From positions 3,286,001-3,350,000 of the forward strand of contig NZ_CP168493.1 of assembly GCF_042945595.1 (NCBI RefSeq): DNA of 64,000 nt, in the 5' to 3' direction. How positions within the stretch are numbered: position 1 is the stretch's first letter; each line of letters opens with the position of its first letter. Positions 9,459 through 17,573 of this stretch are shown in pieces. The stretch is from Psychrobacillus sp042945595 (GTDB taxonomy: Bacteria; Bacillota; Bacilli; Bacillales_A; Planococcaceae). Under the pieces are notes generated by a model that worked only from the letters and a program-made list of their open reading frames with translations, searched no databases and was not told where the DNA came from. Position numbers and translations under genes: made by a program.

Positions 9459-10352
9459 TTAATTCAACACTCTTCTCTTGATAAATGATCTAACCGTCGA
9501 AATGAAATTATCCTGTTCATCGATAAATAAGTAATGGCAACTTTTTTCCAATATGACTAGTTCATTATTAGGTATATTTTCTGCTATACAAATTGACGCC
9601 TCTATCGGCGTAATCCAATCATGACGCCCCCCAACAATTAATGTAGGACAAGTAACCTTGTGTAAATCTTCTACTAAGTCAAATGTATCTAAAAACTTCC
9701 CTCCTTCTTCTCCAACTTCTAAGCTAAAGGTCACTTTTTTCTTTAACAAAGCCTGCTTTGCAGCTTCTTTTTCCTCTTCCGTTTTCACCTTGCCTCTTGT
9801 CGAATATAAATACAAAGGCTCCATCTCTATCTTAAAATCAGCAAATTGTTCTGGTGTTTTTAATTTGCTTTCAAAAAGTAATCTTGCAAGTCTTTTTTGT
9901 TCCTCTGTTCCAATCAATTCAATTGTTTCTTTAGCTTGTTTTCCGAAATAATTACTAGGAGAAGTTGCTATTAATAAAAGACCAGCTATACTATCTGGGT
10001 AACGAGTTGCATAGCTTTGAGCTACCATCCCACCATAGGAGTGGCCAAATACAACAACTTTTTCGATTCCTAAATATTTTCGAAGTTCTTCCAAATCATC
10101 CACATTAAAATCCATGGTATAAGTTGACCTAGGAGCTTTTTCTGATCGTCCACACCCCCTTTGATCAATATAGATTAGTTGCATATAATCTGATAAAGGC
10201 GTTAAAAAAGATCCAAATCCTGTAAGTTCCCCTCCCGGTCCGCCGTGGATAATAAAACAAATCGGTTTTTTCTTCCACGATTTACCATCAAAAATTAGTT
10301 CTCTTCCTTCAACATCAAAATAAATACGTGTCCCATTAATCTTTGCAAACAT
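9459..10352 (-). CDS. alpha/beta hydrolase, proline-iminopeptidase-like (peptidase S33)
   Basis: A 297-residue S33-type serine peptidase that releases an N-terminal residue (typically proline) from peptides. The oxyanion-hole motif HGGPGG lies at residues 36-41, DQRGCGRSE at 63-71 and the nucleophile elbow GHSYGG at 103-108 (Ser105). The later HDWITP and SCHYLF stretches carry the presumed Asp and His of the triad. No signal peptide, so cytoplasmic. First gene of the peptide operon, ribosome site GAGGGGGATG. Its place next to an Opp/Dpp importer supports breakdown of imported peptides. A general alpha/beta esterase role is possible. Confidence 0.88.
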   Translation of the reverse strand: MFAKINGTRIYFDVEGRELIFDGKSWKKKPICFIIHGGPGGELTGFGSFLTPLSDYMQLIYIDQRGCGRSEKAPRSTYTMDFNVDDLEELRKYLGIEKVVVFGHSYGGMVAQSYATRYPDSIAGLLLIATSPSNYFGKQAKETIELIGTEEQKRLARLLFESKLKTPEQFADFKIEMEPLYLYSTRGKVKTEEEKEAAKQALLKKKVTFSLEVGEEGGKFLDTFDLVEDLHKVTCPTLIVGGRHDWITPIEASICIAENIPNNELVILEKSCHYLFIDEQDNFISTVRSFIKRRVLN

Positions 10353-10686
10353 TAAAATTCATCCCCCTCTTTATAGTTAAGCGGTTACATAATGTAAATT
10401 TGGACTTTGTCTTACATGGATTTTTTTTGAAACTTATGTCAACATATACGTTGTTAGAAATTAATAAATATTCTAATAGTTTAATCTTGTCATTAATTAA
10501 ACATCAATTAGTGGGTTGAAAAAAGGGATGCATCTTTACTTTTAGTATCTTCAATTGTTGTATTTTTTTCACAATTCATAAAAAGGTGTCATTATTTAAG
10601 AAATTATTTAGTTTTACAAAAAAAGTATAGTATTATAACACTAAGGGGAATTTCAATAATTCTGATAATAAATGGGGTGTAAATTT
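10353..10686. promoter_or_regulatory. divergent intergenic region between peptide operon and two-component pair
   Basis: On the minus strand TTTACA (10393-10398) and TATAAA (10370-10375) are separated by 17 bases, though this would give a very short leader for the aminopeptidase. A second TTGACA lies at 10437-10442 with a poor -10. On the plus strand TATAGTATTATAAC upstream of 10650 is AT-rich enough for a -10 of the regulator gene. The region is likely the target of the adjacent AraC-type regulator; no clear repeat operator was seen. Confidence 0.4.
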
Positions 10687-11415
10687 GTGTATAAGTTATT
10701 AATAGCTGATGACGAATATGAGATTAGAAACGGTCTAAGTAGTTATTTTCCATGGGAGGATATAGGTTTTGAAGTGGTTGGACAAGCCGCAAATGGCATA
10801 GAGGTTTTAGAGTTTATAACTGATCATTCTGTTGATGTAATACTTAGTGATATTCGGATGCCAGAAATGTCAGGAATTGATATTGCTAAAAAATTATTTG
10901 AACAGAATTCAACTATTCAGATAGTTTTCTTAAGTGGTTATAAGGATTTTCATTATGCCCAGCAAGCCATTAACTATGGAGTGAAAAATTATATTTCAAA
11001 GCCAACAAAATATAGTGAGTTGTCTTCTACCTTTATAAGAATTAAAGAACGGCTCGATCAAAAACCAAATTCAAAAGTTTCTTCACAACAGGAAAGTACT
11101 AGTGACAAAATCGTAGAAACAATAAAAAAATATGTAAATGAGCATTACAAAGAAGCCTCTTTGGAAGGTGCTTCTCAGTTAGTTCATATGAATCCTTATT
11201 ACATAAGTAAATATTTTAAAGAAAAAACTTCTGGCAATTTTTCTGATTATGTTGTGAGTATCAAAATGAATAAAGCAGCTGAGTTATTATTGGATATGAA
11301 ACTTAAAATATATGAAATAAGTGAGATGGTTGGTTATAGCAATTCAAAAAACTTCACCCGTTCATTCAGAAAACACTATGGCAAAACACCAAAGGAATAT
11401 CGAAACGAGGAATGA
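10687..11415 (+). CDS. response regulator with AraC-type DNA-binding domain (YesN-like, short)
   Basis: An N-terminal receiver domain begins YKLLIADDE, with the phosphoryl-accepting Asp55 in ILSDIRMPEMSG and the conserved Lys in NYISKPTK. A short linker joins it to a C-terminal AraC helix-turn-helix pair (HYKEASLEGASQLVHMNPYY, then GYSNSKNFTRSFRKHYGKTP). About 242 residues, shorter than many YesN proteins because the middle linker is missing. I prefer the GTG at 10687, with GGGGTG upstream; an ATG five codons earlier at 10672 overlaps that ribosome site. It is paired with the kinase 10 bases downstream and probably controls the divergent peptide operon; that is inference. Confidence 0.88.
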   Translation: MYKLLIADDEYEIRNGLSSYFPWEDIGFEVVGQAANGIEVLEFITDHSVDVILSDIRMPEMSGIDIAKKLFEQNSTIQIVFLSGYKDFHYAQQAINYGVKNYISKPTKYSELSSTFIRIKERLDQKPNSKVSSQQESTSDKIVETIKKYVNEHYKEASLEGASQLVHMNPYYISKYFKEKTSGNFSDYVVSIKMNKAAELLLDMKLKIYEISEMVGYSNSKNFTRSFRKHYGKTPKEYRNEE

Positions 11416-11425
11416 GGTATGAGAA

Positions 11426-13183
11426 TTGAAGAAAAACTATTATCGCATTTATTTTGTTAAAAACTTAACAACCTTCTTAATACCAATGTTAATACCTCTT
11501 TTAGTAATGGGGACTTTGTCTATTTTTCTAATTCAACAGTATGTAAAAGAGTCTATTAACGATGATAATATGAACATATTAAAGCAAACTAAGGAGAACC
11601 TGGAATTGATTTTTAATGAATTAGATTCACTGAACTTGTACATCATTGCCAGTGCAAAGGAATTTAAGAACCTACAACGAATGATGGATACACGTCTATT
11701 GGATAAAGAAGATCATAAAGACCTCGCCTCCCTAAAAAACTTTATAGATTCACCAAATATAGCAAGATCATATATCGACTCTATTTATATTTATGTTCAA
11801 AATGATTCTGGAAAGTTCATCTCATCCACTACAGGTGGTCTTGAAGAATTAGATGAGTTTTCGGATCAATCTTGGTACGAAAGCTTCAAAAAGCATTCTG
11901 GAAAAGAGTTGACATGGACAGAGGCAAGAACGATAAATAAATCGCAGTTTGATAAAACCGGAAATTTCGTAAACCTCATTACTATGTATCGCAAAATACC
12001 TGAAAATAATGGTGTTCTAGTGCTAAATATTAAATCAGGGTATTTGGAAAATAGACTCGCTAGCCTATCAACAACAAATGGACAAAGTTTATTTATAGTG
12101 GATAAAAAAAACAACATAATCTTTAAAGGAAGGGATTACAATATAAAGGCAGAGGAAATTAAACATATTACTTCTCAACCAAAATCTTTTTTTACTACAT
12201 CCATTGAGGAAAAACAATTCGTTATTTCCAAGATTTTTTCCAGCAAATATGGATGGAACTATGTTTCTATTAGCCCAAAGCAATATTTATATCAAGTTCC
12301 TAAACGTCTATTTAAAATAGTATTAATCTTGCTGATTTTATGTATTATAAGTAGTACAGCATTAGCTCTATATTTAACTCAAAAGATGGCGTCTGATATT
12401 AAAATCATTCTCAATATATTCCAATCCGCGGAACAGGGTAAGGCATTGCCCCCAATGCCCTCTAGAGTAAATGATGTTCACAGTTATATCATTCACAACA
12501 TATTAAAGAATTTTATGGAGCATAATTATTTAAAGATTCATCTGTCCGAACAAAAGTATAAAGAGCAAGCAATGGAATTTGCTGCCTTACAATCGCAGCT
12601 CAATCCCCATTTCTTATTCAACACATTAGAAACGATTAATTGGAAGGCTATTGGTTTGACTGGAAGCCCCAATGAATTAAATGGGATGATTGAAAATTTA
12701 GCAGCCATTTTAAGATATTCGCTAGATGAAGAAAACAAAATGGTTCCAATCATGGAGGAAATAAAATATACAACCCACTATATCGAGATTCAAAAAATCA
12801 GACATAAAGATCAATTCGAAGTAATTTGGGAATTTGAAGAAGACATTGAAAAATACCATGTTAAAAAACTTATAATTCAACCACTTATCGAAAACTCTTT
12901 GCAGCACGGCATGATTTCAGGCAAGAAATGCTTTATTAAAATTAAAATTATATCTACCATCGATCATTTAATAATAACCGTGATCGATAACGGAAAAGGA
13001 ATGACCGAAGACAGACTAATAGAGGTCCAAGAAAGACTTAACACAAGTGCTGATCATTCCAATCATATTGGCTTAATCAATACTCATAAACGACTTAAAG
13101 TTACGTATGGAAATGAATACGGTCTAGTTATTCAAAGTAAGTGTGCTTGGGGTACTGTTATTCGAATTGTTATGCCGAAATGA
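11426..13183 (+). CDS. sensor histidine kinase (YesM/LytS-like)
   Basis: A 585-residue membrane kinase. Membrane segments at about 15-37 and 296-317 enclose an extracellular Cache-like sensing domain of about 250 residues. Then follow a linker, the His_kinase motif LQSQLNPHFLFNT with His395, and a GHKL ATPase with ENSLQHG (N box) and DNGKGM (G1 box). The start is a TTG at 11426 behind GAGGT; the nearby ATG at 11419 is out of frame. It phosphorylates the response regulator immediately upstream. The ligand is unknown, but the neighbouring peptide transporter suggests a peptide or its breakdown product. Confidence 0.9.
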   Translation: MKKNYYRIYFVKNLTTFLIPMLIPLLVMGTLSIFLIQQYVKESINDDNMNILKQTKENLELIFNELDSLNLYIIASAKEFKNLQRMMDTRLLDKEDHKDLASLKNFIDSPNIARSYIDSIYIYVQNDSGKFISSTTGGLEELDEFSDQSWYESFKKHSGKELTWTEARTINKSQFDKTGNFVNLITMYRKIPENNGVLVLNIKSGYLENRLASLSTTNGQSLFIVDKKNNIIFKGRDYNIKAEEIKHITSQPKSFFTTSIEEKQFVISKIFSSKYGWNYVSISPKQYLYQVPKRLFKIVLILLILCIISSTALALYLTQKMASDIKIILNIFQSAEQGKALPPMPSRVNDVHSYIIHNILKNFMEHNYLKIHLSEQKYKEQAMEFAALQSQLNPHFLFNTLETINWKAIGLTGSPNELNGMIENLAAILRYSLDEENKMVPIMEEIKYTTHYIEIQKIRHKDQFEVIWEFEEDIEKYHVKKLIIQPLIENSLQHGMISGKKCFIKIKIISTIDHLIITVIDNGKGMTEDRLIEVQERLNTSADHSNHIGLINTHKRLKVTYGNEYGLVIQSKCAWGTVIRIVMPK

Positions 13184-13202
13184 TATTTGTAATATTAATA
13201 AC

Positions 13203-13240
13203 AAAAAGGGAAAAGCTATATTACCGCTTTTCCCTTTTTT
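13203..13240. terminator. rho-independent terminator, bidirectional
   Basis: AAAAAGGGAAAAGC and GCTTTTCCCTTTTTT form a long perfect stem with a 9-base loop and T-runs on both strands. It ends the kinase transcript and the convergent DUF1292 gene. Confidence 0.93.
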
Positions 13241-13263
13241 CTGTATTTCCTTTGTATTACAAA

Positions 13264-13539
13264 TTATTCTTCTTCAGCTATTCTAAATGCTGCAGATACT
13301 TTATCGAATTCCTCGTCACTCTCGATCATGGATAATTCCTCGTCGTCTTCCACTCGGAAAAAGAAAATATCAATATCTTCTTCTGACTCACCTTCAATAT
13401 CCTCTACGAAACTAACGGCAGCATATTCGTTGTCTTCAACAGTTAACAGACCTAGTACTTCCATTTCCTGCTCCTGATCGTTTTCATCTAGCACCGTAAA
13501 AATTTCGCCAACTTCAATTTTTCCTGTATTTTCTTCCAT
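13264..13539 (-). CDS. DUF1292 family protein
   Basis: A 91-residue, very acidic cytoplasmic protein of the DUF1292 (YrzB-like) family: an IFTVLDENDQEQEMEVLG core, AAVSFVEDIE and an FFFRVEDDEELSMIES C-terminal part. Function unknown. The start is supported by AAAGGAGGAATTTGG. It has a clear paralogue at 17230-17544; the two share the MEEN start, the DQEQEM core and the LSMIES motif and flank the MutS2-like gene and tRNA, suggesting local duplication. Confidence 0.85.
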   Translation of the reverse strand: MEENTGKIEVGEIFTVLDENDQEQEMEVLGLLTVEDNEYAAVSFVEDIEGESEEDIDIFFFRVEDDEELSMIESDEEFDKVSAAFRIAEEE

Positions 13540-13682
13540 TCCAAATTCCTCCTTTTATAAATTCTTTTTGCTCTCTAATTCAACTTTCATTCAATTATCT
13601 AACATAAGAGACTTTTTAGCAAAAGTTAAACGAGAACAGAAAAATGCAATGCTTCAAAAATACACCCATGAAAAGGATACAA

Positions 13683-15587
13683 CTATTCATTAAGTCTTTT
13701 TTTAATATCTAACGAAACTTTTTTTAACGCTTTTTTGGATCCTCTTTCCATATCATGTTGGAATTTTCGTTCTTCATAACTAAGAAATAAAGAATTTAAG
13801 TCATATCCTTTTGGATATAAATCAGTTGCTTTTCCTTCAAGATCCATTCTTCTTGCATTTACTTTAATTATTTCGTTTTTTAAGAACACTAAAACATTAT
13901 TGAGATTATCCTTTTTCGCATACACAATCCCAAAGTCATCTTGTTCAGTTAATTTCACTCTATCTCCCACTTCGAATTCATAAGTTGCTACTTCTTGAAC
14001 AGGAGGTTGAAATGGCTTTCTTATTTTACTTTCCTTCACAAGTTCTAAATCATAATTTTTGTTTTCAATATAGTGCTGAGCTTTTTGCAGTACCTTTTCA
14101 CGTAAATTCATTTTCCTAGAGATCCAAAGGGCATTACTGTCTCCTGACTTACCAATTAGAAGTTTATACATTGGCTCCAATTCTTCACTGTTGAACTGCA
14201 TGGCAGCATTCATAAAGTCACTGTGAACTTCCGAATAACGCTTTATCTCCCCGTAGTGCGTTGTCGCAACTGTAATACTACCCATTTGATAAAATTCTTC
14301 GAGTATAGCAATCGCTAGAGCAGCCCCCTCGTTTGGTTCAGTACCACTTCCGATTTCATCAAAAAGGAGGAGCGTGTTATTCGTCGAGGCACTCATAATT
14401 TCCGAGATGTTTTTCATATGGGACGAAAAGGTGCTAAGTGAATTTTCGATGCTTTGGTTGTCACCAATATCCACAAATAAGTAATCGAAAATTGCTATTT
14501 CCGTCCCTTCTTCTGCCGCAATATGAAAACCCGACATGACAGCTAGTGTTAGTATACCTATTGTTTTCAGTACTACTGTTTTCCCACCAGCATTTGGTCC
14601 TGTGATAATTAAGCTACGATAGTCTTTTCCAATTTCAAAGTCTAGAGGAACAATATTTCCTTGCAAAAGAGGATGCTTGCAATTCTTCAACTTGATATAA
14701 CCATGATTATTTAACTTCGGCTCTATTGCATCCATCCTTTTACTATATTTCGCTTTTGCAAAAATCATGTCATATTGACCTATTAATTCGATATTAATGT
14801 TAATTTGTCTAACTTCTTCATAAATAGTTCCGGAAATAGTCGCTAAAATTTGATACTCTTCCATCGATTCCTCTGCCTTTAGACTAGCTAATTCTACATT
14901 TAACTTTGAAATAGCAGCTGGTTCAATAAATACAGTTGACCCTTTAGAAGAAGACTCTATTATCGTTCCATCCACTTGATTTTTATATGAAGCTTTAATA
15001 GGAATCGTAAAGCGATCATCTTTTTTACTTATAAAAAATTCTTGAATATATTCTTTATTTGCACTGCTTTTCAGAAATTTATTTAAACGTTCTTCAATTT
15101 TTTCTTCTGTCTTTGCGATATGATTTCGAATTCGCTTTAAGTCTTTACTAGCCTCCGAATCCACTCTATTTCCTCTAATTGAGTAATTAATACTTTCTTC
15201 TATATCACTAAATTCCATCATCGAATGGGAATAAGAATGTAATACAGGAGCAAAAAATTCCTTATCCATCATAAACTTATTTATTGTTCTACAACCTCTT
15301 AAGAAGTCCGATATTGCTACTAATTCAGAAGGACCTAGTATCATCCCCTTTTCTAGCATTTCCATGTGATTACTTATATTTGAAATGCCTTTGAGTGGTA
15401 GATGGCTTTCTGCATCCAATAACTTCCTCGCTTCAGTCGTTTCGTTTAATCTAATTTTAACCACTATACTATTTGAACTTGGTTGTAGCTTATCCAGTAA
15501 TTCCTTCCCTAAACTACTTACACAATAGAATTTCACCATTTCCTTTAGTTCGTTATATTGTAATTTTTCATATGTCATTGTGTTCAT
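13683..15587 (-). CDS. MutS2-like DNA-repair/recombination ATPase lacking the Smr domain
   Basis: A 634-residue MutS-superfamily protein built like the MutS2 group: helical core and coiled clamp (about 130-290), then an ATPase domain with Walker A ITGPNAGGKT (330-337), a SLSTFSSHM segment, Walker B LLLFDEIGSGTEPNEG and the conserved TTHYGEIK. Canonical MutS2 is close to 780 residues and ends in a nuclease Smr domain. This protein stops about 100 residues after an SH3-like KOW-type segment (FEVGDRVKLTEQDDFGIVYA) and has no Smr. It may be a paralogue dedicated to another role, such as ribosome or DNA-branch binding. Monocistronic, with an AAGGAGGAAAAC ribosome site. Confidence 0.88.
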   Translation of the reverse strand: MNTMTYEKLQYNELKEMVKFYCVSSLGKELLDKLQPSSNSIVVKIRLNETTEARKLLDAESHLPLKGISNISNHMEMLEKGMILGPSELVAISDFLRGCRTINKFMMDKEFFAPVLHSYSHSMMEFSDIEESINYSIRGNRVDSEASKDLKRIRNHIAKTEEKIEERLNKFLKSSANKEYIQEFFISKKDDRFTIPIKASYKNQVDGTIIESSSKGSTVFIEPAAISKLNVELASLKAEESMEEYQILATISGTIYEEVRQININIELIGQYDMIFAKAKYSKRMDAIEPKLNNHGYIKLKNCKHPLLQGNIVPLDFEIGKDYRSLIITGPNAGGKTVVLKTIGILTLAVMSGFHIAAEEGTEIAIFDYLFVDIGDNQSIENSLSTFSSHMKNISEIMSASTNNTLLLFDEIGSGTEPNEGAALAIAILEEFYQMGSITVATTHYGEIKRYSEVHSDFMNAAMQFNSEELEPMYKLLIGKSGDSNALWISRKMNLREKVLQKAQHYIENKNYDLELVKESKIRKPFQPPVQEVATYEFEVGDRVKLTEQDDFGIVYAKKDNLNNVLVFLKNEIIKVNARRMDLEGKATDLYPKGYDLNSLFLSYEERKFQHDMERGSKKALKKVSLDIKKRLNE

Positions 15588-15662
15588 ATGTTTTCCTCCT
15601 TGAATAAAAAATGCCCAATACTTTCATATCCGAATCAATTTCATAATTCGAATTTAGAACAT

Positions 15663-15879
15663 AAAACACGAACAATATTACAGGCAAATGTAAGAATATG
15701 TATAATATACTCTTCATAAATCAGCATGATTTCCGCTATCGGCGGACGCTTTCTGCGGGGTGAGCGATGAGCCATCACCGCCGCATTCGCGTCGTTTGCG
15801 ATGTCTCATCTGTCTCACTCATCCCGCTGGAGTCGCCGCCTGTCGCTCCAATCAATAAATAAAGTATTGTTCGTGTTTT
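15663..15879. repeat. MITE-like palindromic element with 15-bp terminal inverted repeats
   Basis: AAAACACGAACAATA (15663-15677) is exactly repeated in inverse at 15865-15879. Inside lies a GC-rich imperfect palindrome (15728-15854): GGCGGACGC on the left matches GTCGCCGCC on the right, then TGAGxGATGAG/CTCATCTGTCTCA arms around a CCGCCGCATTCGCG loop. GC content is much higher than in the flanks. It resembles GC-rich intergenic repeats common in Bacillus-type genomes and contains no open frame. It lies 75 bases upstream of the MutS2-like gene. Confidence 0.7.
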
Positions 15880-15925
15880 AATAATTAAATGCTATTCATG
15901 AAATTAACTCATCCGTTAATAAAAA

Positions 15926-16021
15926 GATGCCCGCAAGCGTCTCTCCTACCTTTCCATTTTCACGGTTAAACCAAAAAATGGGTAGAAAGCTCCTGCGGGC
16001 ATTAGCCTTGTGAATTACAAG
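15926..16021 (-). ncRNA. two further hairpins with terminator, downstream part of structured region
   Basis: On the minus strand GCCTTGT/ACAAGGC (16003-16021) forms one hairpin. ATGCCCGCA/TGCGGGCAT (about 15927-16002), with inner CTACC/GGTAG and CATTTT/AAAATG pairs, forms a long three-part stem followed by TTTTTATT. This could be the 3' domain of the transcript that starts near 16281, read when the first terminator fails. Only the fold is visible; no known family was recognised. Confidence 0.45.
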
Positions 16022-16041
16022 GCATTTTATCGTTAACAAAA

Positions 16042-16281
16042 GAAAAAAAGCATGACAGGACAAATCCCGCCATGCTCTTCGTCTTAACATACAATTATGT
16101 TAAACGAGTATATGGAAAAGGAAGCAGTCTTCAGGTAGGTATTCACAATGTTAAATAAACACGGTGAAAAAAGGCACAGTTAATAAACTGGAATAAAACC
16201 AGTCACAAAAAGCCTTATTAAACTAAATTAGTATTAGTTCATACCTACTTCTGACATACTCACCACACCTTTTATAAGAAT
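16042..16281 (-). ncRNA. candidate structured small RNA or orphan leader
   Basis: A near-perfect sigma-A promoter (16288-16316) would start a transcript near 16281. GTAGGTAT near its 5' end can pair with ATACCTAC about 110 bases downstream (around 16245 with 16135), extended by TCAG/CTGA. It encloses an apical stem with AAGGC/GCCTT and ACTGG/CCAGT. TTAACATA/TATGTTAA then forms a second hairpin, and a terminator (16050-16075 stem, T-run 16042-16049) ends it. No gene follows closely on this strand. A seven-codon frame (MSEVGMN) with an AGGTG site sits at its start and overlaps the long-range stem. No known family was recognised; 6S RNA was considered and not supported. Confidence 0.5.
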
Positions 16282-16287
16282 ATTTTA

Positions 16288-16316
16288 AATATACCATCAT
16301 TTTAATGTAGAGTCAA
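16288..16316 (-). promoter_or_regulatory. sigma-A promoter of the structured RNA candidate
   Basis: TTGACT (16311-16316) and TATATT (16288-16293) are separated by exactly 17 bases on the minus strand. It points away from the tRNA, into the structured region. Confidence 0.7.
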
Positions 16317-16355
16317 TTCCACAAAACAAACTAATCAGTTCTTCTACAATAGGTA

Positions 16356-16384
16356 TTGTAGTATTGGGATCAAACTTATATAAT
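16356..16384 (+). promoter_or_regulatory. sigma-A promoter of the tRNA gene
   Basis: TTGTAG (16356-16361), a 17-base spacer and a perfect TATAAT (16379-16384). The expected start is near 16391, about 45 bases before the tRNA. Confidence 0.7.
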
Positions 16385-16437
16385 AACTATATTGTCAGCA
16401 AAAATTATTGCTTTCATTAACACCTTTCTTGAAATTC

Positions 16438-16510
16438 GGTCTTGTAGCTCAGTTGGGAGAGCGCCACCTCGACAAGGTGGAGGTCGCTGGTTCGAGACCA
16501 GTCGGGACCA
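16438..16510 (+). tRNA. tRNA-Val(GAC)-like gene with cytosine at position 33
   Basis: A full cloverleaf can be drawn: acceptor GGTCTTG/CGGGACC (with two G-T pairs), D-arm GCTC/GAGC, anticodon stem CCACC/GGTGG, T-arm GCTGG/CCAGT with TTCGAGA loop, and discriminator A. CCA is not encoded. The seven-base anticodon loop is TCGACAA, giving anticodon GAC (valine) but C instead of the nearly universal U at position 33, where Bacillus-type Val-GAC genes have TTGACAN. It has its own promoter and terminator, so it may be expressed. It could be a minor or degenerate tRNA. Confidence 0.75.
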
Positions 16511-16529
16511 TTGGGTGCCAAACCCACGA

Positions 16530-16592
16530 GAACCCTTAAGGAACGAAGGGTTCTTCCAAAAAAGCATCATCTCTTATGAGGTGATGCTTTTT
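16530..16592 (+). terminator. tandem hairpins ending the tRNA transcript
   Basis: GAACCCTT/AAGGGTTC (16530-16553) is followed by a second stem AGCATCA/TGATGCT and TTTTT (16561-16592). The second is a standard rho-independent terminator. Confidence 0.85.
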
Positions 16593-16629
16593 CTATTCGC
16601 AAAGAGTGACATTCAGATCACTCTAGCCT

Positions 16630-17199
16630 TCAGCTTCTCACTTGTTCTAAAAATTCATCGGTTGTACGAAGCTTACCGATTCTCGGGAAAATAAAACGTA
16701 AGGACATTTCATGTTCTTCCTGACTAAAGGAAGTCATAGCATCCGTAATAAAGATTTGGTTATATCCGTGTTGAAATGCTTCACGAGCCGTACTCTCTTC
16801 ACCTATATTTGTGGCTACACCGCAAAGTACAATCGTATCAATTCCACGTCTTCGGAGCTGTATATCTAGATCTGTTCCGAAAAAGGCTCCCCACTGGCGC
16901 TTTGTTACAACATAATCTTTTTCTGTTACATTTAGTCTTGAATCGAATTGCGCCCAATCTTCGGCACGCTCTGCAAATTTACTAGCAGCTTCAATATCTA
17001 ATGCTGGGTGGAGAGCATCTTTTCCATCATGAAAGTCAACCTTCACAAAGCTGATAAATGCTTCGTTTTCACGGAATACTTGTACAAGTTTTTCAGCCTT
17101 TTGAACAACCTCATTACCACCTGGAGCTGCTACAATACCCTTTTGTAAATCAATTAATACGAGCGCTGTTTTGCTATAGTCAATATTTAATGTTGTCAT
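16630..17199 (-). CDS. isochorismatase-fold hydrolase lacking the catalytic cysteine
   Basis: A 189-residue isochorismatase/nicotinamidase-fold protein: ALVLIDLQKGIV (catalytic Asp of the family near residue 17), KRQWGAFFGTDLD with the conserved Lys, and GVATNIGEESTAREAFQHGY. In amidase members the position after the NI turn is the nucleophilic Cys; here it is Gly, as in isochorismatase-like members that hydrolyse vinyl ethers rather than amides. The start has TAAGGAGGAAATAAAT in front. It is followed on the same strand, in reverse order of transcription, by nothing close; upstream lie the DUF1292 and HxlR genes. Substrate unknown. Confidence 0.85.
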   Translation of the reverse strand: MTTLNIDYSKTALVLIDLQKGIVAAPGGNEVVQKAEKLVQVFRENEAFISFVKVDFHDGKDALHPALDIEAASKFAERAEDWAQFDSRLNVTEKDYVVTKRQWGAFFGTDLDIQLRRRGIDTIVLCGVATNIGEESTAREAFQHGYNQIFITDAMTSFSQEEHEMSLRFIFPRIGKLRTTDEFLEQVRS

Positions 17200-17229
17200 A
17201 TTTATTTCCTCCTTATTCTATTTGTTGAA

Positions 17230-17544
17230 TTATTTATTATTGCGATTTTTACCTCTCTTTTTAGAAGACTTATTTTCATTTAGTTTGCTATAAGCTACTG
17301 TCACCTTTTCGAATTCTTCTTCACTCTCAATCATGGATAATGCGTTGCCGTCCTCCACTCGTAAAAAGAAAATACTTATATCTTCCATTGTTTCTTCTTG
17401 AGTATCCTCAACAAATATGACTGCTGCGTAGTCCATTTCTTCCACCTTCAAAAAGCCTACTACTTTCATCTCTTGCTCTTGATCGTTTTCACCTAGCACC
17501 GTAAAGATTTTACCAACTTCTAATTTCTCTTTATTTTCTTCCAT
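17230..17544 (-). CDS. DUF1292 family protein (paralogue)
   Basis: A 104-residue acidic protein, paralogous to the one at 13264-13539: MEENKEKLEVGKIFTVLGEN, DQEQEM and LSMIESEEEFEKV are shared. It differs by a basic C-terminal tail (SSKKRGKNRNNK), which could bind nucleic acid. Ribosome site TTGGAGGAGAT. Function unknown. It is read in the same direction as the isochorismatase-like gene 30 bases downstream, so they may be co-transcribed. Confidence 0.85.
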   Translation of the reverse strand: MEENKEKLEVGKIFTVLGENDQEQEMKVVGFLKVEEMDYAAVIFVEDTQEETMEDISIFFLRVEDGNALSMIESEEEFEKVTVAYSKLNENKSSKKRGKNRNNK

Positions 17545-17573
17545 ATATATATCTCCTCCAAGTAATTCTTTTT

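Noticed and set aside
15896..16090. A 64-codon open frame (MLRRRAWRDLSCHAFF...) on the minus strand
   Set aside because: It runs through several perfect hairpins and a terminator and has no ribosome site; the structure explains the sequence better than a protein.
16042..16281. 6S RNA as identity of the structured transcript
   Set aside because: The long-range stem encloses only about 125 bases and no sequence resembling the 6S template region was recognised.
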